In this document: piece by piece, positions 6,852 through 13,424 of the stretch | Layout: each line of letters begins with the position of its first letter | Numbering within the stretch: the first letter of the stretch is position 1 | NCBI GenBank assembly: GCA_024640925.1 | Contig: JAHEEB010000025.1 | Coordinates: forward strand, 1 to 13,424 | DNA: 13,424 bases | Direction: 5' to 3' | From: Bacteroidota bacterium | GTDB lineage: Bacteria; Bacteroidota; Bacteroidia; Bacteroidales; UBA10428 | Position numbers and translations under genes: made by a program | Notes under the pieces: model-generated | Databases searched by the model: none | The model's input: only the letters and a program-made list of their open reading frames with translations | Told to the model about the DNA's origin: nothing

Positions 6852-9227
6852 ATGATTTGGTACCATATTAAAATATTCTTCAGAAATTTCAGGGCTAATG
6901 CTTTCAATTCTATTGTTAAAACGTTGGGGTTAACTGTTGGCCTTATCTCTTTGTATTTCATTTTTGAATATACCAGGCACGAAAATTCATACGACAAAAA
7001 CTTCAACAATTCTGACAGAATATTTAGGGTAATACGTAATTGGCAGGAAAGTGAACATTTTGGTTCTGCAACTTCTGTGCCGTTTCTTGATGCAATGAAA
7101 GCAAAGTTCCCTCAAATAGTTTGTGGCACAAGACTTGTCGCAGCAAAGGATGTTATTGTGATTAACGAACAACATGAATATACCGAAGAAAGTATAGGAT
7201 TTGTAGATTCTTCTTTCTTTCAGACTTTCAACATGTCGCTTATTGATGGCAACACAGACAAAGCTTTGACGGGTTTTTGCGCTCTTGTAATCAGTAAGTC
7301 GGCTAGTAAAAAGTACTTTGGGGAGGAAAATCCAATTGGTAAGAAATTAGTTTTTGAAGGGAATGATTTTAACCAAATCAATAATACGTTTACTGTAACC
7401 GGAGTTTTTAATGATTTGCCGGTAACTTGCCATATGCATTTCGATCTTCTTCTTTCCATTCATTCGTTTAGGATTTCTAACATTCAGGAACATAGAGATC
7501 ATTGTTTAACAACTTATCTCAGGTTGCATAATCCAACTGACAGGGATGATATTGAAAAGCAATTCCCCGAGTTTATGAGTAATTTCTATGGGAATGAATA
7601 TTATACGTATGCTCGAAGTGAATACCGACTGGAACCCATAGAAGAAATACATGGAAATACACATGTTGGAATTGCGAGTTATGAAACGCCTAAGGGCAAC
7701 AATGCAAACCTTTACATTTTTCCTGTACTTGGAATGCTTATCTTGTTAATAGCGTCAATAAACTTCGTGAACTTATCAGTGGGCGAAGGCAAATACAAAT
7801 CCATTTCATTTGGTATAAACAGGTTGTCGGGAGCAGGTAATTATTTCTTTTTCAGGAAATTTATCCTGGAATCATCTTTATTTGCTTTCCTGGCTTCATT
7901 ATTAGCAATGTTTCTGATATTTGTATTATCCGATAGTTTCCGAAATCTGGTCAGTCGTCCATTGGAATTGAGACTTTTTAGCTCTCTGCCTGTTCTGATA
8001 ATATATTTTGTTTTTTCAACTTTGCTTGGAGTGATCATTGGATTAGTGCCTTCTTTTATCTACGCATCAAAAAGTACAATAACTTACTTGAAAGGTAACA
8101 CAAATACTAAAGGAGGAATGAATTTTTCTGCACTTTCACAAATTGTTCAATTCAGTATTTGTATTATGCTTTTTGCCGGGTCAATGATCGTATTTAAGCA
8201 ACTTTCTTTTATCAGTAATAAAATTGAAAACTCTCTCGACAACGAAAATGTATTGCTGATTAAAAACCCACAACAGCTTGGAACCCATAAAACAATGTTT
8301 AAACAAGAGGTTTTAAATATCCCCGGTATCACAAACGTATCTTTATGCATCGAAACACCAGCTTATGGAGGATATAGTCTCTATGGATATCCGATCGATC
8401 CTGCAAACATTGACGTTCATGTTGCACAATTCAGGGCCGATAAGGATTATTTGAAAACATTTGGCATAAAATTACTGGAGGGACGGTTTTTTGATGAAGC
8501 CTACGACGATAAAAACTCAATAGTATTAAACGAAACAGCCATAAAAACATTGGGTTGGGATAAGCCTATCGGAAAAAGGTATTCACTGGGAGGCGACCGC
8601 ACTGTAATTGGGGTCATTGAAGATATCCATTTTGAATCGCTATACTATCCAATCATTCCTCAGGGCATCCTGCTTACCAATCCCGAACAGGCGAGTAGAA
8701 TTTTGATAAAACTTCAAAAGGAAAATGTAGCTAAAAGCATTAGCCAAATTCAGAATGTATGGACTTCATTTGTGCCTAACCGCGGAATGGAAAGCAGTTT
8801 TTTAAATAGCGAGTTTGAATTTTGGTATACAACAGAAAGAAAAACCGGAATGCTAGCATTAATATTATCAGCTATTGCCATCTTTTTATCAAGCTTGGGT
8901 TTGTTGGGTATGGTTTTAAATACTATCCAGACAAAAATTAAAGAAATTGGCATAAGAAAAGTCAATGGTGCAAAAATTCTTGAAATTCTGGGTCTTTTAA
9001 ACAGAGGTTATGTAATAATGATTATAATTTCTTTAATTATTTCAATTCCATTAATCTATTACCTGATGAATAAATGGCTAACAAACTTCGCTTATAAAAC
9101 CGACCTGATCTGGTGGGTATTCATTCTGGCAGGACTGTTGGTATTGGGCATTACGCTATTGACGGTGAGCTGGCAAAGTTGGAGAGCGGCTAAAAGAAAC
9201 CCTGTAGAGGCGCTAAAGTATGAGTAA
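6852..9227 (+). CDS. MacB/FtsX-type ABC transporter permease with degenerate first FtsX motif (791 aa)
   Basis: Complete 8-TM duplicated permease, 18 bases after the preceding gene. TM1 is at about 23-41, the first periplasmic domain at about 44-285, TM2 at 288-309, TM3 at about 338-360, TM4 at about 377-400 and TM5 at about 426-447. The second periplasmic domain ends in EDIHFESL (590-597), then TM6 (667-690), KEIGIRKVNGA (697-707), TM7 (about 720-738), TM8 (about 753-774) and NPVEALKYE. The first cytoplasmic motif, expected as EIGLRKxxGA, reads SFGINRLSGAG (319-329): the acidic residue and the Arg-Lys pair are lost and only a trace (G, R, GA) remains. In MacB-type permeases this loop region contacts the ATPase, so the first half may couple poorly or differently (inference). 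The start fits the family N-terminus (MIWYHIKIFFRNFR). No Shine-Dalgarno is visible. Confidence 0.92.
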   Translation: MIWYHIKIFFRNFRANAFNSIVKTLGLTVGLISLYFIFEYTRHENSYDKNFNNSDRIFRVIRNWQESEHFGSATSVPFLDAMKAKFPQIVCGTRLVAAKDVIVINEQHEYTEESIGFVDSSFFQTFNMSLIDGNTDKALTGFCALVISKSASKKYFGEENPIGKKLVFEGNDFNQINNTFTVTGVFNDLPVTCHMHFDLLLSIHSFRISNIQEHRDHCLTTYLRLHNPTDRDDIEKQFPEFMSNFYGNEYYTYARSEYRLEPIEEIHGNTHVGIASYETPKGNNANLYIFPVLGMLILLIASINFVNLSVGEGKYKSISFGINRLSGAGNYFFFRKFILESSLFAFLASLLAMFLIFVLSDSFRNLVSRPLELRLFSSLPVLIIYFVFSTLLGVIIGLVPSFIYASKSTITYLKGNTNTKGGMNFSALSQIVQFSICIMLFAGSMIVFKQLSFISNKIENSLDNENVLLIKNPQQLGTHKTMFKQEVLNIPGITNVSLCIETPAYGGYSLYGYPIDPANIDVHVAQFRADKDYLKTFGIKLLEGRFFDEAYDDKNSIVLNETAIKTLGWDKPIGKRYSLGGDRTVIGVIEDIHFESLYYPIIPQGILLTNPEQASRILIKLQKENVAKSISQIQNVWTSFVPNRGMESSFLNSEFEFWYTTERKTGMLALILSAIAIFLSSLGLLGMVLNTIQTKIKEIGIRKVNGAKILEILGLLNRGYVIMIIISLIISIPLIYYLMNKWLTNFAYKTDLIWWVFILAGLLVLGITLLTVSWQSWRAAKRNPVEALKYE

Positions 9228-9254
9228 AGCCATTTAAAATTAAGAACTGTATCC

Positions 9255-11618
9255 ATGCAAAACATTTTAAAAACAACTTACAGGAATTTCATCAGAAAAC
9301 CAACCACCAATCTGATCAATCTCTTTGGTTTAACTATCAGTTTGTCGCTGGTCATTATCCTGTTAGTCTATTCCTATAGCGAGCTGACTACCGATAACTA
9401 TCATAAAAATGGCGACAGGGTTTTTATTTTTAGTAAAGAGGGCAACAAAGTTTATACTCCGGCCATTCTGAAAGACCAAATTGATTTGAGTATCCCGGAG
9501 GTGGAATCGACTGTGAGGATGGCAAGTAGCTGGGAAACTACAGTATTCCAATATGGAGAAAAAGAACCGATAACTTCAGAGATAGCTTTTGCCGATCCTG
9601 ATTTCTTTAAGCTTTTTTCTTACCAAGCTGTTGAAGGCAATCTGGAACAAGCCTTAAAGGAACCGTTTTCCATTGTCCTCACAAGGGAACTTGCTTCAAA
9701 ACTTTTTGGAAACGAGGAGGCAGTTGGAAAGAGGTTAAAATATAACAATGGTCAGGAACTCACGGTAACCGCAGTAGTCAATAGACCAGAGACAAACTCA
9801 TGTTTTGCGTTAAACGCGCTTACGAACATGGAGACCCGAAAAACTATTTATTCCAATAGCAGAGAGTTTATGGAATGGGGATGGAATAATTTTCAGACTT
9901 TTTTATTACTGAAAAAAGAAGCCAATCCTGAAAATACAGCCAGAAATATAGTTTCGCTTTTCCCCGAAAATGAACAAAAGGAACTTCAACATGCGGCACT
10001 TATTCCATTTAAAAAACTATACTTTTCTGAATTTCAACTTTTTGGCGGTCATTATATTCATTGCGGCAACATGAAAAAAGTAATGATCCTTGTTATAGTA
10101 GCAGGTCTTGTTTTAATCATTGCGCTGGTCAATTTTATCAATATTTCATCATCTCAGTGGCACGAAAAAATCAAACAGACAGGAGTATTGAAAGTGATTG
10201 GAGCAAATAAGGCTTCTCTCCTTAAAAACATACTTTCCGAAGCCTTTTTCTTTTTTTTGGTTTCACTTATTTTATCAATTCCCCTGATTCAGTTAATTTT
10301 TCCTTTTATCAGGAATTATACAGGTATTGATTTCAATTCACATTTGCTATATAAACCATCTTTTTTAATTATCTCAATCGCCGGAACATTAATTCTGAGC
10401 CTGGTCTTCAGTATAATTCCAGCTCTGAGAATCTCTTCTTCAAAAGCGGTTGATAACCTGAAAAAGTATATAAATCCGAGTCAGTCAAAATCAAATTTCA
10501 GGGGAATTTTAGTTACTTCACAATTTATAATAGCAATTGTTCTTATTTCTTTTACCATTTTGGTTCAGAAACAGGTGAATTTTGGCAGCAGCAGTCTGGG
10601 ATTCAATCAGAAAAATATAATTGGTATAAAACTTACCCCTCAGTTAAAAAGTAAAAAAGAGGTATTTAAAAAGTTGTTACTGGAAAAACCTGATGTAGCA
10701 AAAGTGTCGTTTACAGAATATTTTCCAGGAATACTCATGTCGCACTGGACAACTAATCTGGCATATTCAGGAGATAAAAGGGAATTCAATTTCGACATCT
10801 TTAACGCTGATGCTGATTTCTTCGGAATGACAGGTTTGCAACTAACACAAGGAAGCTTTTACTTGGATGATTTAAGTACCGACCGAAATAAAATGGTAGT
10901 GAATGAAACATTCTTACGAGAAAACAAGGTGGAGAACCCGATTGGTACAAAACTCATGATGGGCATGGGAGCAGATGCAAATCTTTCTGAAATAATTGGT
11001 GTGGTGAAAGATTTTCATTACAAATCATTTAGCCAACCTATAGGCTCATTGATTATCCAGAATCAACCTAACGCAACTTATTGTTTGGTAAGTCTTGACT
11101 CAAAAAGTTTTACCTCATTACATTCCAGCATTCAACAAATAAAATCAAAAGCTGCAGAACTCTCTCCGTCGTTTCCGGTAGAAATAAGTTTCTTTGATCA
11201 GGCTATAGAAAATATGTACCAATCAGAACTTCAATTCCGCCGAACCTTTTCCCTGTTTGCCGGATGTGCCATAGTAATTTGCTGTATGGGTATTTTAGCC
11301 ATGGCGCTGTTCTCTTGCCAGCAAAGGATTAAAGAAATTGGAATACGCAAAGTAAATGGAGCCAAAATCTCAGAGTTAATAGCCATGCTCAATCGAGACT
11401 TTGTAAAATGGGTAGCCATTGCTTTTGTTATCGCCACACCCATTGCCTGGTATGCAATGCATAAATGGCTGCAGAATTTCGCTTATAAAACCGACTTAAG
11501 CTGGTGGATATTTGCATTGGCAGGTATGCTGGCATTAGGAATTGCATTGCTCACAGTAAGCTTGCAAAGTTGGAGAGTTGCTAAAAGAAACCCTGTAGAA
11601 GCATTAAAATATGAGTAA
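9255..11618 (+). CDS. MacB/FtsX-type ABC transporter permease (787 aa)
   Basis: Complete 8-TM duplicated permease, 27 bases after the previous stop. TM1 is at about 22-43, the first periplasmic domain at about 45-272, TM2 at 275-297, TM3 at about 328-350, TM4 at about 369-391 and TM5 at about 417-437. The second periplasmic domain ends in KDFHYKSF (585-592), then TM6 (665-687), KEIGIRKVNGA (693-703), TM7, TM8 and NPVEALKYE. The first cytoplasmic motif is altered to QTGVLKVIGA (308-317), with the E-I of the consensus replaced. By hand count the last 91 residues match the 452-2818 protein at 74 positions, whereas the first 60 residues match at only about a quarter. A cluster of cysteines (GCAIVICC) lies in TM6, unlike the neighbours. 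A following in-frame ATG overlaps the end of this gene by 8 bases, which suggests close translational linkage with the next permease. Confidence 0.92.
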   Translation: MQNILKTTYRNFIRKPTTNLINLFGLTISLSLVIILLVYSYSELTTDNYHKNGDRVFIFSKEGNKVYTPAILKDQIDLSIPEVESTVRMASSWETTVFQYGEKEPITSEIAFADPDFFKLFSYQAVEGNLEQALKEPFSIVLTRELASKLFGNEEAVGKRLKYNNGQELTVTAVVNRPETNSCFALNALTNMETRKTIYSNSREFMEWGWNNFQTFLLLKKEANPENTARNIVSLFPENEQKELQHAALIPFKKLYFSEFQLFGGHYIHCGNMKKVMILVIVAGLVLIIALVNFINISSSQWHEKIKQTGVLKVIGANKASLLKNILSEAFFFFLVSLILSIPLIQLIFPFIRNYTGIDFNSHLLYKPSFLIISIAGTLILSLVFSIIPALRISSSKAVDNLKKYINPSQSKSNFRGILVTSQFIIAIVLISFTILVQKQVNFGSSSLGFNQKNIIGIKLTPQLKSKKEVFKKLLLEKPDVAKVSFTEYFPGILMSHWTTNLAYSGDKREFNFDIFNADADFFGMTGLQLTQGSFYLDDLSTDRNKMVVNETFLRENKVENPIGTKLMMGMGADANLSEIIGVVKDFHYKSFSQPIGSLIIQNQPNATYCLVSLDSKSFTSLHSSIQQIKSKAAELSPSFPVEISFFDQAIENMYQSELQFRRTFSLFAGCAIVICCMGILAMALFSCQQRIKEIGIRKVNGAKISELIAMLNRDFVKWVAIAFVIATPIAWYAMHKWLQNFAYKTDLSWWIFALAGMLALGIALLTVSLQSWRVAKRNPVEALKYE

Positions 11619-11640
11619 TCATGAACTGAAAAAAAATATA

Positions 11641-13424
11641 ATGCTGAGACATAATCTTATTATTTCTATCCGAAATATCCTGAAAAGGAAATTTATCTCA
11701 TCCGTTATTTTTGTTAGCCTTACAATTGGATTTGTTTGCTCGTTTTATATTACTGGTTTTATATATAATGAATTAACCACAGATAAATTCAATAAAAACG
11801 ATAACCATATTTTCGGTTTGCTATCCGATAATCCTCAGTCGCCGGAGAAAAAAATATCAATGATTGTTGATGGAGTACCCCAATATATTAAACAAACATA
11901 TCCTGAGGTAACTGATTATTGTCAAGTTGGAAATCAAAGCATCGATAAAATTAAAATTGGTGAAAACAACTACTTTTCCGAATTCCGAATTATTGAAGCT
12001 TCGCCCTCATTTTTTACTTTCTTTTCTTTTCCGCTGATTTCCGGTAATGCAGAGAATGTATTGAGCGCAACCCAGAAGGTTGTTGTTTCGAAACAATTTG
12101 CACAAAAATATTTTGGAAATATCGATGTTATAGGTAAATCCATTGAAATGAAAATAAATGGGACAACCTTTAATCTCTTTACTATTTCTGGTGTGTTTGA
12201 TAACAGCCATGTCAACTCTCACTTGACTTTTGATATGGCTATTTCGAATGTTAACAAAGATATCAGAGGTACTTTTGCTTATCTTCTTTTAGATCAATCA
12301 GTAAGTCCTGACGAATTCGGAAGAAAACTTTTAAAAGGCAAAAAGGATATTCCATCTCTTTTTAGCGATATTCCAATGAATTATTATCTGCAGGATTTAA
12401 AAAGCATCTATTTTCAGCCATACTGGGAATCAAGAATCGTAAAGTCGAGAAACATTCAAACTATTTATATTGCCATAATTATAGGATTACTCGTTCTTCT
12501 TGTTGCTATTTTCAATTATATCAATCTTATTTATTTTCAACTTATCGATCGTACAAAGGAGATTGTAATCAAAAAAATTATAGGCGCTAAATTTCTGCAA
12601 TCGGGGAGGCAGTTATTTACGGAATGTATATTATTAATTGGAATATCTGCACTATTAGCAATAGCATTATTAAAACAATCTTTTTTATTTTTCAACCGTT
12701 TGACTGAAACAGAATATATGATTACTGATTTTTTACATTCGACCATAGTTATCATTGATCTTATTATCATTTCTTCAATAGTCCTGATTAGTTGGTTGTT
12801 AATCTATCGGGATATCAACAAACAAAAGTCTTTTTGCTCATTAAATTTTTCAAGGATGCCAAAAATAAGAAACAAAAGCATTCCTCTTCTTATTGTTTTT
12901 CAGTTTGCAGCGTCATTAATTCTTATTGTTTCAGCACTAACAATTGTTAAGCAGGTAAATTATATACACAACAAGGATATTGGACTTGACAAGTCAGCAA
13001 TCGAATTATCATTAGGAGTGGAGAATGATAAAAAGACCATTGCTTTTAGAGATGAACTTAGAAAATATCCTGCAATTGAAAACGTATCGGTGTGTGAAGG
13101 TTCTCCGATGCGTGGAGTTGGAAAGGTTATAATTAATTATGTAGAGAATAAAACGAAAAAAATGTTCATGCCCAGTATTTATAGCGGGGATCATGAATAT
13201 ATAAATGTATCCGGTATAAAAATACTTGAAGGAGAGCAATTCAGTGAAAATTCAAACAACAACATCAATAAATGCCTTATTAATAAAACTATGGCAGATT
13301 TTCTTGGTCCAAAAAACCCGATTGGTAGGCTTTTGCCAGGTACCGAAAATGAAATCATTGGAATAACCAATGACTTTATATGGATTTCACTTGATAATCC
13401 TGTTGAACCCGCATACATTACCTA
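11641..13424 (+). CDS. MacB/FtsX-type ABC transporter permease, 3' end beyond the window (594 codons visible)
   Basis: The frame is open from the ATG at 11641 to the window end with no stop. The protein begins MLRHNLIISIRNILKRK, which matches the family N-terminus, with TM1 at about 19-41 followed by NELTTDKFNKN (compare SELTTDNYHKN in the preceding permease). A first periplasmic domain (about 44-272) carries the landmarks YPEV, KYFGN and GVFDNSHVNSH. TM2 is at about 275-296, the first cytoplasmic motif is KEIVIKKIIGA (306-316), TM3 is at about 327-344, TM4 at about 369-389 and TM5 at about 417-435. Part of the second periplasmic domain follows, up to the NDFIWISL equivalent of DFHFESL. About 195 residues should remain downstream. 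An in-frame ATG at 11611 would add ten residues and overlap the previous gene by 8 bases. I prefer 11641 because of the fit to paralogues, but the longer form is possible. It is one of the more diverged members of the array. Confidence 0.9.
   Translation, partial: MLRHNLIISIRNILKRKFISSVIFVSLTIGFVCSFYITGFIYNELTTDKFNKNDNHIFGLLSDNPQSPEKKISMIVDGVPQYIKQTYPEVTDYCQVGNQSIDKIKIGENNYFSEFRIIEASPSFFTFFSFPLISGNAENVLSATQKVVVSKQFAQKYFGNIDVIGKSIEMKINGTTFNLFTISGVFDNSHVNSHLTFDMAISNVNKDIRGTFAYLLLDQSVSPDEFGRKLLKGKKDIPSLFSDIPMNYYLQDLKSIYFQPYWESRIVKSRNIQTIYIAIIIGLLVLLVAIFNYINLIYFQLIDRTKEIVIKKIIGAKFLQSGRQLFTECILLIGISALLAIALLKQSFLFFNRLTETEYMITDFLHSTIVIIDLIIISSIVLISWLLIYRDINKQKSFCSLNFSRMPKIRNKSIPLLIVFQFAASLILIVSALTIVKQVNYIHNKDIGLDKSAIELSLGVENDKKTIAFRDELRKYPAIENVSVCEGSPMRGVGKVIINYVENKTKKMFMPSIYSGDHEYINVSGIKILEGEQFSENSNNNINKCLINKTMADFLGPKNPIGRLLPGTENEIIGITNDFIWISLDNPVEPAYIT

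Noticed and set aside
760..13418. Many minus-strand open frames of 60-100 codons inside the large genes
   Set aside because: They lie opposite strongly conserved permease or beta-sandwich coding frames and show no recognisable protein features. They are shadow frames.
1..13424. CRISPR array, tRNA/rRNA genes, insertion sequences, integron or phage genes
   Set aside because: No regularly spaced short repeats, structured RNA genes, transposase or integrase motifs were seen. The only strong repetition is between paralogous coding regions.

Overview
The window is a same-strand tandem array of large membrane proteins. They belong to the MacB/FtsX-type ABC-transporter permease superfamily, in the duplicated 8-transmembrane form of about 790-800 residues that is typical of Bacteroidota. 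The DNA is AT-rich, starts lack strong Shine-Dalgarno sequences, intergenic gaps are short, and every complete permease carries the Bacteroidota-style C-terminus (KWLxNFAYKT ... NPVEALKYE or NPVEALRYE). I therefore infer a Bacteroidota genome (Bacteroidia/Cytophagia-like). Genus cannot be told from the sequence.

Layout, all on the + strand: the 3' end of a permease gene (3-278); a 173-base gap with weak inverted repeats and no gene; a complete permease (452-2818); a 60-codon N-terminal remnant of another permease (2848-3030); a complete permease (3153-5564); a membrane-anchored protein with two cadherin-like/Ig-like domains and a DUF1349-like concanavalin-type domain (5601-6833); two more complete permeases (6852-9227 and 9255-11618); and the first 594 codons of a further permease that is still open at the window end (11641-13424). 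From 3153 onward all gaps are 36 bases or less, so 3153 to beyond 13424 reads as one operon. The genes at 452 and 2848 may belong to the same transcript.

Each complete permease is two MacB-like units in one chain: TM1, large periplasmic domain, TM2-TM4, then TM5, second periplasmic domain, TM6-TM8. One polypeptide may therefore stand in for a MacB homodimer. No ABC ATPase, periplasmic adaptor or TolC-like channel is encoded here, so the ATP-hydrolysing partner must lie outside the window or be shared. By family these proteins would couple cytoplasmic ATP hydrolysis to movements of the periplasmic domains (mechanotransmission: efflux of peptides or lipids, lipoprotein handling, or signalling to envelope enzymes). 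The substrate cannot be read from the sequence.

The most notable features are: (i) a nearly constant 91-codon 3' module attached to highly divergent upstream regions in five paralogues; (ii) decay of the first of two cytoplasmic EIGxRKxxGA motifs in some paralogues while the second stays almost invariant; (iii) an extracytoplasmic multidomain protein embedded in the permease operon; (iv) a truncated permease remnant between intact copies. Nothing here proves a new system. A recombining permease array with a built-in surface partner is the best candidate.
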